A DNA stretch of 9,354 nt from Nitrospira sp. GTDB lineage: Bacteria; Nitrospirota; Nitrospiria; Nitrospirales; Nitrospiraceae. Both the position numbers and the translations under genes were made by a program. Location: NCBI GenBank assembly GCA_015904045.1, contig JABMDG010000445.1, forward strand, positions 1 to 9,354, in the 5' to 3' direction. The notes beneath the pieces were generated by a model, which was not told the origin of the DNA, made no database searches, and worked only from the letters and a program-made list of their open reading frames with translations. Positions 1 to 5,836 of this stretch are shown here, piece after piece; within the stretch, counting starts at the first letter, position 1, and the number at the start of each line of letters is the position of its first letter.

Positions 1-264
1 TTGCCCCGGCATCTGGTTCCACTGAATCAGGCGCTGGACTGCTTGCCGGCCATGACGGTGACTGACGAGCAGGCCCGGTTGGTCCTGCACGGGGGCGCGG
101 TGTCTCCTGTTGGGATCGAGCGGTTGCCCTGTACAGGTGGGCCGGTCTCAATCCGCCTGCAGGATAAAGACGGGCGCCTGCTCGCGATCGGCATCTATGG
201 CGGGACGACAGCCGGCATCGTCAAAGTACAGAAGGTATTGGCGGAGAGTGAATCGCTGAATTGA
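1..264 (+). CDS. truB: tRNA pseudouridine(55) synthase TruB, C-terminal end (partial)
   Basis: The frame is open from the left edge and stops at TGA 262-264, so only the last 87 codons are present. The TTG at position 1 is most likely an internal Leu codon, not the start. The visible part matches the C-terminal, PUA-like end of bacterial TruB: a stretch reading PLNQALDCLPAMTVTDEQA, then a Gly-rich segment (LHGGAV), then a beta-rich LLAIGIYGG segment. TruB makes pseudouridine 55 in the T-arm of tRNAs; its catalytic Asp domain lies outside the window. The identification rests on this C-terminal pattern plus its place directly before rpsO, which is the usual neighbourhood (rbfA-truB-rpsO-pnp). 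Only 21 bases separate it from rpsO, so co-transcription is likely. Confidence 0.8.
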   Translation: MPRHLVPLNQALDCLPAMTVTDEQARLVLHGGAVSPVGIERLPCTGGPVSIRLQDKDGRLLAIGIYGGTTAGIVKVQKVLAESESLN

Positions 265-285
265 ACCAGGAAGAGGAGCAGACCC

Positions 286-555
286 ATGGCGTTACTCAAA
301 GAAGCAAAGACCGCATTGATCACGCAGCATCGGCGTCATGAGACGGACTCAGGGTCGCCGGAGGTTCAGATCGCGGTCTTGACCACCCGCATCACGTATC
401 TGACCGAACACTTCAAGACGCACAAGAAGGACCATCATTCGCGGCGCGGATTGCTGCAATTGGTGGGACGCAGGCGGCGGTTGCTGGATTATCTCCGTGG
501 TATCAACGATGCGCGGTATCGGGCGGTGATCGATCGCCTCGGTATTCGCAAGTAA
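286..555 (+). CDS. rpsO: 30S ribosomal protein S15
   Basis: The 89-residue product has the normal length for bacterial S15 and carries the family hallmarks: a [10 protein letters not shown] segment (residues 21-30), the [25 protein letters not shown] region, and the closing basic [10 protein letters not shown] segment. S15 binds 16S rRNA at a three-way junction early in 30S assembly. In enteric bacteria it also represses its own mRNA. The start is fixed by GAGGAG at 273-278, seven bases before ATG 286. The gene lies 21 bases after truB and ahead of a 223-base leader before pnp. Nothing in it is unusual apart from Ser where many homologues have Thr in the D[TS]GSPEVQ motif. Confidence 0.98.
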   Translation: MALLKEAKTALITQHRRHETDSGSPEVQIAVLTTRITYLTEHFKTHKKDHHSRRGLLQLVGRRRRLLDYLRGINDARYRAVIDRLGIRK

Positions 556-778
556 GCCGAACGCACGCGGCGCGTGTGCCCGTGTGCGGCGCGGGAATCA
601 CCCGTCACACAGGTGAACACGGACATGGGCTCATCGAGAAACAGGTGTGAGGGTTGAGTCATGAGTGTTGAGCGGTCTGAACAGAACCGGCACTCATCAC
701 CCAGTACGCATCTCGCAGTACTTCTTGATGAGCCTATCTCTGTGGGCATCTGTGGGACTCACGAGAAGGAGACCATAG
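556..778 (+). promoter_or_regulatory. rpsO-pnp intergenic region / structured pnp leader
   Basis: This 223-base gap contains no gene. It shows several inverted repeats. CACGC/GCGTG lies just after the rpsO stop, within a GC-rich stretch where the string GCGGCGCG occurs twice. A nested stem pairs GTGTG 582-586 with CACAC 606-610 around CGGG 592-595 / CCCG 601-604. A further stem pairs ATGAGTG 661-667 with CACTCAT 691-697, with CGGT 673-676 / ACCG 686-689 inside it. CTCATC 693-698 can alternatively pair with GATGAG 727-732. No stem is followed by a T-run, so no simple intrinsic terminator is seen. In E. coli the equivalent leader folds into an RNase III-cleaved stem used in PNPase autoregulation. 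A similar role here is inference only. Confidence 0.4.
764..771 (+). promoter_or_regulatory. Ribosome-binding site of pnp
   Basis: AGAAGGAG lies seven bases before ATG 779 and fixes that start. CTTCT at 721-725 is complementary to AGAAG in this site, so the leader could mask it. Confidence 0.7.
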
Positions 779-2896
779 ATGGTACACACTGTTGAACTCG
801 ATATCGCGGGGCGAACGCTCCGGCTGGAAGCCGGTCGCATCGCCAAACAAGCGGACGGGGCAATTTGGGCCTCGTACGGCGAAACGGTCGTCTTAGCGAC
901 CGCCGTGTCCGCACAGACGGCAAAGCCGGGGACCGATTTTCTTCCGCTGACGGTGGACTACCAGGAAAAAACCTACGCCGCCGGCAAGATTCCAGGCGGG
1001 TACTTCAAGCGGGAAGGCCGGCCGTCCGAGAAGGAAGTGCTCACCAGCCGGCTGATCGATCGCCCGTTACGGCCGCTGTTTCCGGAAAACTACTACTTTG
1101 AAACACAGGTGATTGCGTCGGTACTCTCCGTCGACAAGACCGGCTCGTCCGATGTGATCGGCATCACCGCGGCGTCGGCTGCGTTGGCGATCTCGAACAT
1201 TCCCTTCCACGGGCCGGTGGCCGGCGTCAAGATCGGCCGAGTGAACGGGCAGTTCGTCGTCAACCCCGATCTTGAGACCATGGACAAGAGTGAATTGCAT
1301 CTGGTCGTCGCGGGGACCGCGGATGCGGTCATGATGGTCGAGGCGGGAGCCAACGAGTTGTCCGAGGCCACGATGCTCCAGGCGCTCGAATTGGCGCATG
1401 CCGAGATCAAAAAGATCGTGGCCAAGATCGATGAACTGGCGAAGAAAGTCGGGAATAAGAAGCGTGAGGTGAAGGCTGAACCAATCGATCCCGCTCTGGC
1501 TGCGCAGGTGAAAGCCATGGTGGCGCAGCCGATCCGCGATGCGATCATGATTCCCAACAAGACGGCACGCCAGGAGCGGTTGGACCAGGTCAAGGCGGAG
1601 GCGGTGGAGAAGTTCAAGAATCCGGACCAGCCCACGACCGAGCGGCACATCAAGATCGTCTTCCATGGTCTGGAGTACACGGAAGTCCGGAACATGATTC
1701 TTGAAAAGGGTTCTCGCGCGGATGGACGTGGACCGGCTGACATTCGGCCGATTACCTGTGAAGTGGGAGTCTTGCCGCGCACACATGGCTCCGCACTTTT
1801 TACGCGTGGTGAAACGCAGAGCCTCGCCGTCGTGACGTTGGGCACCACTGACGACGAACAGCGCATCGACGCGCTGGAGGGAGAATATACCAGAACCTTC
1901 ATGCTCCATTATAATTTTCCGCCGTTCAGCGTGGGTGAAGCGAGGCCGCTCCGGTCGCCAGGCCGACGAGAAGTGGGCCACGGCGCACTGGCGGAACGAG
2001 CCTTGAAGCCGGTCATTCCGGGGAAAGACGCCTTTCCCTATACGCTCCGTCTTGTGTCGGAAATTCTGGAGTCGAACGGGTCGTCATCCATGGCGACGGT
2101 CTGCGGGGGCACACTGGCCATGATGGATGCGGGTGTGCCGATCAAGGAGCCGGTCGCCGGCATTGCCATGGGACTCATCAAGGAACGTGAGCGGGTGATG
2201 ATCCTGTCCGACATTCTCGGGCTCGAAGACCATTTGGGCGACATGGATTTCAAGGTGTGCGGGACCAAAAATGGGGTTACCGCGTTGCAGATGGACATCA
2301 AGATCGGCGGGATTACGACAGCCCTCATGCAACAGGCATTGGAACAGGCTCGCTTGGGCCGTCTCCACATTTTGGGTCATATGGCCAAGGCCCTCACGGG
2401 CGCACGGACCGACCTGTCGCCGTTCGCGCCTCGGATCTATACGATGAAGGTCAAGCAGGACAAAATCCGCGACATCATCGGCCAGGGCGGGAAAACCATC
2501 CGCGGGATCCAGGCCGATTGTGGTGTCAAGATCAATGTCGAGGATACGGGGATTGTCACAATCGCCTCGTCCGACGGCGAGTCCCTGCAGAAGGCCAAAG
2601 ACATCATCAGCCGGCTGACCGAAGAAGTCGAGATCGGCAAGGTCTATATGGGCACGGTCAGGAAGATCATGGATTTCGGTGCGTTCGTCGAAGTCTTGCC
2701 GGGCACCGACGGGTTGGTTCACATTTCCCAGCTGGCGCATCATCGGGTCAAAGCCGTGTCCGACGAAGTGGCCGAAGGTGATCAGATTCTCGTGAAGGTG
2801 CTGGAGATTGACAGACAGGGCAAGATCAGGCTCAGCCGGAAGGAAGTCTTGCCGGCGCCGGCCGCGGGTGGGGCGAAGGATCCCGCGGAGGGGTAA
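779..2896 (+). CDS. pnp: Polynucleotide phosphorylase (PNPase)
   Basis: The 705-residue product has normal PNPase length and domain order: first RNase PH domain (about 1-140), its second half and a helical linker (about 145-300), catalytic RNase PH domain (about 310-545), KH domain (about 552-612) and S1 domain (about 618-690). Expected active-site features are present: PGRRE with Arg396-Arg397, the phosphate-site GSSS at 434-437, and the metal ligands Asp484 and Asp490 in the EDHLGDMDF motif. The KH GxxG loop is GQGG at 568-571. The protein degrades RNA 3'-5' by phosphorolysis as a trimer, often within an RNA degradosome; partners cannot be judged here. The start is ATG 779 with a good ribosome-binding site. 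The C-terminal tail after S1 is short (about 15 residues, Ala/Gly-rich). No disruption is seen. Confidence 0.98.
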   Translation: MVHTVELDIAGRTLRLEAGRIAKQADGAIWASYGETVVLATAVSAQTAKPGTDFLPLTVDYQEKTYAAGKIPGGYFKREGRPSEKEVLTSRLIDRPLRPLFPENYYFETQVIASVLSVDKTGSSDVIGITAASAALAISNIPFHGPVAGVKIGRVNGQFVVNPDLETMDKSELHLVVAGTADAVMMVEAGANELSEATMLQALELAHAEIKKIVAKIDELAKKVGNKKREVKAEPIDPALAAQVKAMVAQPIRDAIMIPNKTARQERLDQVKAEAVEKFKNPDQPTTERHIKIVFHGLEYTEVRNMILEKGSRADGRGPADIRPITCEVGVLPRTHGSALFTRGETQSLAVVTLGTTDDEQRIDALEGEYTRTFMLHYNFPPFSVGEARPLRSPGRREVGHGALAERALKPVIPGKDAFPYTLRLVSEILESNGSSSMATVCGGTLAMMDAGVPIKEPVAGIAMGLIKERERVMILSDILGLEDHLGDMDFKVCGTKNGVTALQMDIKIGGITTALMQQALEQARLGRLHILGHMAKALTGARTDLSPFAPRIYTMKVKQDKIRDIIGQGGKTIRGIQADCGVKINVEDTGIVTIASSDGESLQKAKDIISRLTEEVEIGKVYMGTVRKIMDFGAFVEVLPGTDGLVHISQLAHHRVKAVSDEVAEGDQILVKVLEIDRQGKIRLSRKEVLPAPAAGGAKDPAEG

Positions 2897-2901
2897 TCCC
2901 C
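2885..2901 (+). promoter_or_regulatory. Ribosome-binding site and small hairpin at the pnp/M16 junction
   Basis: GCGGAGGGG at 2885-2893 is the likely Shine-Dalgarno for the TTG start at 2902. Its last four G residues (2890-2893) can pair with CCCC 2898-2901 around a TAAT loop that contains the pnp stop codon TAA (2894-2896). The arrangement suggests translational coupling: a ribosome finishing pnp would melt the stem and free the site. The sequence pattern is seen; the coupling is inferred. Confidence 0.5.
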
Positions 2902-4164
2902 TTGTACCGAAAAATTATTCTCGACAACGGCGTCCGCTTGGTCACCGAGCAGATTCCGACGCTCAAGTCCGTCACAGTCGGCATGTGGGTGAATGCCGGC
3001 TCCCGGGACGAAAGTCCTGCGCAAGCGGGATACTCCCACTTTATCGAACATATGTTCTTCAAGGGGACGGCCACCCGGTCGGCCACGGACATCTCCCGCG
3101 AGATTGACGCGCTCGGGGGCGAGATGAACGCTTTCACCACGCGCGAAACGACCACATTCTACGTCAAGGTGCTTGACCAGCATTTGCCGAAAGCGCTGGA
3201 TCTGCTCTCGGATCTCTTCCATCACTCCCGTTTTGGGCCGAAAGAAATCACAAAAGAAAAGCAGGTGGTGCTTGAAGAAATCCGCATGGTGCAGGACGAC
3301 CCCGAGGATTTGGTCCAGGAACTTCATACGGGACTGGTCATGGGGCGGCATCCTCTGAGCCGGCCGATTTTGGGCCAGACCGAGACGATCGCACGGCTGC
3401 GGCGGCAAGATCTCCTGGACTATATCGAGACGCACTACCGACCGGAGGAAATGGTCCTCGCCGTTGCGGGAAATTTCGATCAGCGCCGGCTCGAACGGAC
3501 GATGGCCCGCACGTTCGGCGCCCGTCGATCATCCGTGCCTGCCGGGCCCCGCACGCGGTGGCCGCCGGCCGTATGCGGCGGCGTCAGGCTGAAACAGAAA
3601 TCGTTGGAGCAAGTCCATCTCTGCGTGGGACTCAAGGGCATTCCCGCGGGCCACAAAGACCGGTATGCGGTCTATGTGTTGAACAGTGTGCTCGGCGGGA
3701 GCGTCAGCTCCCGCCTCTTTCAGGAAGTGCGCGAAAAGAGGGGATTGGCCTACTCGATCTATTCGTTTTTATCCGGCTATTCCGACGGCGGCACGATCAC
3801 GATTTATGCGGGTACCCGCTCGCGGGAAGTGGAACGTGTGCTCGATGTGATTCGGCGTGAGGTCAGGCGGATCGCGGGGCGTGGCATCAAGCGGGAGGAA
3901 CTTACACGAACCAAAGAACAGATGAAGGGCAGTCTGATGTTGAGTTTGGAAAGTTCCCACAGCCGCATGAACAAGTTGGCGAAGGACGAGCTGATCACCG
4001 GAGCTCATACCACCCTGGAAGAGATGCTCGTGGACATCGATGCCATCACGGAGCAACAAGTCGCCCGGGTCGCGCAGGAATTGTTTGCACCGGGAACGAT
4101 GGCGATCACCGGGTTGGGCCCGCTCTCCTCTCGCCAGATTTCGGCTGTGAAATCCATACAATAG
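2902..4164 (+). CDS. M16-family zinc metallopeptidase (processing-peptidase-like)
   Basis: The 420-residue product fits the single-chain bacterial M16B class (mitochondrial processing peptidase beta-like, the YmxG/MlpA type). The inverted zinc motif HxxEH is intact as HFIEH (His46, Glu49, His50), and the downstream Glu ligand is Glu126 in the VVLEEIRM segment, 76 residues after His50. The first domain ends near residue 210. The second carries the GGSVSSRLFQEVREKRGLAYS block, the R/Y-pair region that holds substrate. Such enzymes degrade peptides and are usually soluble; no signal peptide or membrane segment is seen, so a cytoplasmic location is inferred. The start is TTG, supported by GGAGGGG upstream and by the N-terminus (a YRKIILDNGVRLVTE-type strand) matching the family. 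It sits five bases after pnp, the same order as pnpA-ylxY-mlpA in Bacillus but without a ylxY-like gene. Confidence 0.93.
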   Translation: MYRKIILDNGVRLVTEQIPTLKSVTVGMWVNAGSRDESPAQAGYSHFIEHMFFKGTATRSATDISREIDALGGEMNAFTTRETTTFYVKVLDQHLPKALDLLSDLFHHSRFGPKEITKEKQVVLEEIRMVQDDPEDLVQELHTGLVMGRHPLSRPILGQTETIARLRRQDLLDYIETHYRPEEMVLAVAGNFDQRRLERTMARTFGARRSSVPAGPRTRWPPAVCGGVRLKQKSLEQVHLCVGLKGIPAGHKDRYAVYVLNSVLGGSVSSRLFQEVREKRGLAYSIYSFLSGYSDGGTITIYAGTRSREVERVLDVIRREVRRIAGRGIKREELTRTKEQMKGSLMLSLESSHSRMNKLAKDELITGAHTTLEEMLVDIDAITEQQVARVAQELFAPGTMAITGLGPLSSRQISAVKSIQ

Positions 4165-4236
4165 CCCTCTTTCCCCATGACCGGATCTCGTGTAGAGGCC
4201 GCACTCATGGTCGGATATAGTTCATGATGTAACCTG

Positions 4237-4266
4237 TTGATTTGCCTGAGCACCTAGCATTATAGT
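4237..4266 (+). promoter_or_regulatory. Candidate sigma70-type promoter
   Basis: TTGATT (4237-4242) and TATAGT (4261-4266) are separated by 18 bases. The -10 box matches TATAAT at five of six positions and the -35 matches TTGACA at four of six. It points toward the exported-protein genes. If used, transcription would begin near 4273 and leave a leader of roughly 265 bases that includes the stem-loop at 4315-4385. Confidence 0.35.
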
Positions 4267-4299
4267 CTAGACCGCTACGAACGGTCGCCAAACATTTTC

Positions 4300-4328
4300 T
4301 TGACATAAAAGGACGGTTTCAGTACCGT
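4300..4328 (+). promoter_or_regulatory. Second candidate promoter with overlapping dyad
   Basis: A perfect -35 box TTGACA (4300-4305) is followed after 17 bases by TACCGT (4323-4328), a weak -10 (three of six matches). The dyad ACGGT 4313-4317 / ACCGT 4324-4328 overlaps the spacer and the -10, where a repressor could act. This is a pattern match only; the upstream candidate at 4237 has the better -10. Confidence 0.25.
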
Positions 4329-4385
4329 TTCACCTCAATTGGTCTTATGTCCAGTCTGGACCAGGGCCTGAGAGTACTGAAAACC
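4315..4385 (+). repeat. Long-range inverted repeat / candidate structured RNA element
   Basis: TTTCAGTAC (4317-4325) is the exact reverse complement of GTACTGAAA (4374-4382). The pairing extends by GG 4315-4316 with CC 4384-4385 if A4383 is bulged. Inside, CTCA 4334-4337 can pair with TGAG 4369-4372, and TGGTCT 4340-4345 with GGACCA 4358-4363 (one U-G pair). The 13-base palindrome GTCCAGTCTGGAC (4349-4361) overlaps the last stem. In RNA this would be a closed outer stem with stacked inner helices, as in cis-regulatory leaders. I do not recognise it as a known riboswitch class. It could instead be an operator array at the DNA level. Confidence 0.35.
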
Positions 4386-4419
4386 ATGAAAAATCGATGG
4401 GGCCGATATACCACAAGAC

Positions 4420-4435
4420 TCACGTCACAACGTGA
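4420..4435. repeat. Perfect 6-bp dyad, possible operator
   Basis: TCACGT (4420-4425), four bases CACA, then ACGTGA (4430-4435) form a perfect inverted repeat about 105 bases before the first exported-protein gene. Size and symmetry fit a dimeric regulator site or a small RNA hairpin. It matches neither the CRP (TGTGA-N6-TCACA) nor the FNR (TTGAT-N4-ATCAA) consensus. Confidence 0.3.
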
Positions 4436-4538
4436 TTGGACTGCAGGGACTGTTATCACCTTTGGATGAATGATCCTGTTCGTCAGGGTGTGATTCTACT
4501 TGACCGTTTTACTGTCTGTTACGAAGGAGGGACGAGGT

Positions 4539-5051
4539 ATGAAAAGGCAAGTCGTGCTAGCCGCCGCCGCGTTCTTGATGTTTGGCCTATCCCAAACCGG
4601 ATTCGTGTCGGCTGATGAAGGCGGTGCCAAGGGCCCAGGGCTGGCGGATGCCATTGTGGGTGGAAAGCCACTCAAGGCAGAAGCGACGAAAACACTTCAA
4701 GGGCGTGTGTGGTCGCAGTGGGCCGATAATCCCGACGGCGAATTGCTGTTCGGCATTCAATTCTGGAATACCGGGGAACCGGCATCCGGAAATTCTGGCG
4801 GACGCTCGTCCACGATGCTCGATGTCAAGCCGCCCGATCCCTTGCTCACCTGCTGTGCGTGGGGATTCACCGGCGGCACCGAGAAGAATGGCGCCTATTC
4901 CGGCTGGTACCATGCCGCGACGACTGTCCGTCTGGCGGTGAAGGATAAGGCGTTGATGGATCAAATCATCAAGGCCTCACAGGAACTTGTCGCGATGGAA
5001 GTGACTCTGGATGGCCGGACCATCACCGGTTTCAAGGTAATCAAGGAATAG
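4539..5051 (+). CDS. Small exported protein of unknown function (first of pair)
   Basis: I do not recognise the family. The frame extends back to TTG 4500, but AAGGAGG at 4524-4530 stands eight bases before ATG 4539, and starting there gives a classic signal peptide: a KR pair, a hydrophobic core (residues 5-16) and a VSA|DE cleavage site after residue 25. The 170-residue precursor yields a mature protein of about 145 residues. Mature features are a KTLQGRVW segment (51-58), an aromatic, Gly/Ser-rich middle, adjacent cysteines at 105-106 (LLTCCAWGF), and a C-terminal strand pair VTLDGRTITGFKVIKE reminiscent of small beta-barrel proteins. There is no haem CxxCH, no lipobox, and no transmembrane segment beyond the signal. 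A periplasmic or secreted location is inferred. The next gene follows within 50 bases and is probably co-transcribed. Confidence 0.8.
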   Translation: MKRQVVLAAAAFLMFGLSQTGFVSADEGGAKGPGLADAIVGGKPLKAEATKTLQGRVWSQWADNPDGELLFGIQFWNTGEPASGNSGGRSSTMLDVKPPDPLLTCCAWGFTGGTEKNGAYSGWYHAATTVRLAVKDKALMDQIIKASQELVAMEVTLDGRTITGFKVIKE

Positions 5052-5098
5052 CCCCCATCAATTTTCACCCTCGAACGTCGTTGAAGGAGGATGTGATG

Positions 5099-5749
5099 AT
5101 GACGCTGCAGAAACAAGGCGGGATAGCCCTCGCAGCCCTGGCGCTGGTTGCCGGTGTGGCTTCCACCGCCTTGGCGATTGAGTCGTTTCAAGAGCGGTTT
5201 GAATGGGGAGACATGAGCAAGCCCACGACGATTCAAGGTCGTGTAATCGTGCTGGATCCCTACGATGAAGCGGTGTGGATCAATGTGGCCGTCTATGGCG
5301 GCAACGCGGAAAGCGGACTGTGGTGGCAAAAATCGCATCCCGGGAAAACGTTGAAGTTCTACGCTGAAAAAGGGGCGTGGGAAGACTTGAAGAAAATGGG
5401 CCGCCCCCATGCGGGACCGGCTGCGGCCAAAGACGTACCTCCGGGCAGCACCACGGATCTGATCGAATTTGTCGCCGTGGAAACTGAGCAGAATCACCGG
5501 GTGATTTCCTCGGTCAAGAAACTTCCAGAAGTGTCCGGCGCCATCGGTAAGCCGTTGAGTATTGCAGGACTTCGCTTCAAGGAATGCGCGGGCAAGCACG
5601 AGTTTGAATCAGGCTGTGCGACGGCCAAGACCGCGCAGAACGACGCGCCGGCGGGAGAGCCGGGCATGCAATACGATGTCATGGCTCCGGGTGGGAAGCC
5701 CCTGGGCGGATTGATTCCCTGGACTTCGAAGTACAATCGCGCTCACTGA
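5099..5749 (+). CDS. Exported protein of unknown function (second of pair)
   Basis: I do not recognise the family. The open frame begins at TTG 5081, but AAGGAGG at 5084-5090 must lie upstream of the start. ATG 5099 keeps the same eight-base spacing as the preceding gene; ATG 5096 is the alternative. The 216-residue precursor has a hydrophobic N-terminal segment (about 8-26) ending in ALA, cleaved probably after residue 26. The mature protein has a TTIQGRVIVLDP segment (43-54), a Trp-rich stretch (WINVAVYGG, GLWWQ), a Pro/Ala linker (103-116), an EFVAVETEQNHRVISSVKKL strand region, two cysteines (163 and 173) and a low-complexity tail. It has no haem motif and no lipobox. It shares T[IL]QGRV with its neighbour at similar distance from the mature N-terminus, suggesting related folds or a common partner. 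A strong terminator follows. Confidence 0.78.
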   Translation: MTLQKQGGIALAALALVAGVASTALAIESFQERFEWGDMSKPTTIQGRVIVLDPYDEAVWINVAVYGGNAESGLWWQKSHPGKTLKFYAEKGAWEDLKKMGRPHAGPAAAKDVPPGSTTDLIEFVAVETEQNHRVISSVKKLPEVSGAIGKPLSIAGLRFKECAGKHEFESGCATAKTAQNDAPAGEPGMQYDVMAPGGKPLGGLIPWTSKYNRAH

Positions 5750-5765
5750 GCGCACGGATCGGTAG

Positions 5766-5804
5766 AACAAAGGCGGCGCCTCCGATCGGAGCGCCGCCTT
5801 TGTT
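5766..5804. terminator. Bidirectional intrinsic terminator
   Basis: AACAAAGGCGGCG (5766-5778) pairs perfectly with CGCCGCCTTTGTT (5792-5804). After one bulged C (5779) the stem continues CTCC 5780-5783 / GGAG 5788-5791 with a GATC loop. The stem is very GC-rich, with a T-rich side on each strand (TTTGTTGTTT going right, the complement of AACAAA going left). It lies between convergent genes and can end both the exported-protein transcript and the mutS transcript. Confidence 0.88.
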
Positions 5805-5810
5805 GTTTCC

Positions 5811-5829
5811 GGAGTTCCGCGCTAACTCC
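5811..5829 (-). terminator. Second hairpin just downstream of mutS
   Basis: GGAGTT (5811-5816) and AACTCC (5824-5829) form a perfect 6-bp stem with a 7-base loop, beginning eight bases after the mutS stop codon on the minus strand. It has no T-run of its own. It probably protects the mutS mRNA 3' end or acts in tandem with the terminator at 5766-5804. Confidence 0.45.
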
Positions 5830-5836
5830 TCCGTCG

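Larger units (their letters stand above)
4165..4538. other. Non-coding region between the M16 gene and the exported-protein pair
   Basis: These 374 bases hold no convincing gene on either strand and are more AT-rich than the flanking genes. They contain two candidate promoters (4237-4266 and 4300-4328), a 5-bp dyad GACCG 4270-4274 / CGGTC 4282-4286, a large imperfect stem-loop (4315-4385), a weak dyad ATCG 4393-4396 / CGAT 4404-4407, a 6-bp dyad (4420-4435) and the direct repeat GGACTG (4438-4443 and 4447-4452). No clear intrinsic terminator for the M16 gene was found; CCTCT 4166-4170 / AGAGG 4194-4198 has a 23-base loop and no T-run. Confidence 0.6.

Noticed and set aside
592..610. Intrinsic terminator after rpsO
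   Set aside because: The stems in this region are GC-rich but none is followed by a T-run, and pnp continues downstream in the usual operon order.
1067..1981. Long minus-strand open frames (304 and 269 codons) opposite pnp
   Set aside because: They overlap each other and the conserved PNPase core, and their compositions are typical of antisense shadows.
4368..4385. CCTGAGAG string as a TPP riboswitch
   Set aside because: The remaining conserved TPP segments are not found at the expected distances, and the downstream genes are not thiamin-related in any visible way.
5596..5623. Metal or haem site around Cys163/Cys173 of the second exported protein
   Set aside because: The spacing (KECAGKHEFESGC) fits neither CxxCH nor a standard zinc-finger pair. 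The single His between them is not enough to support a call.
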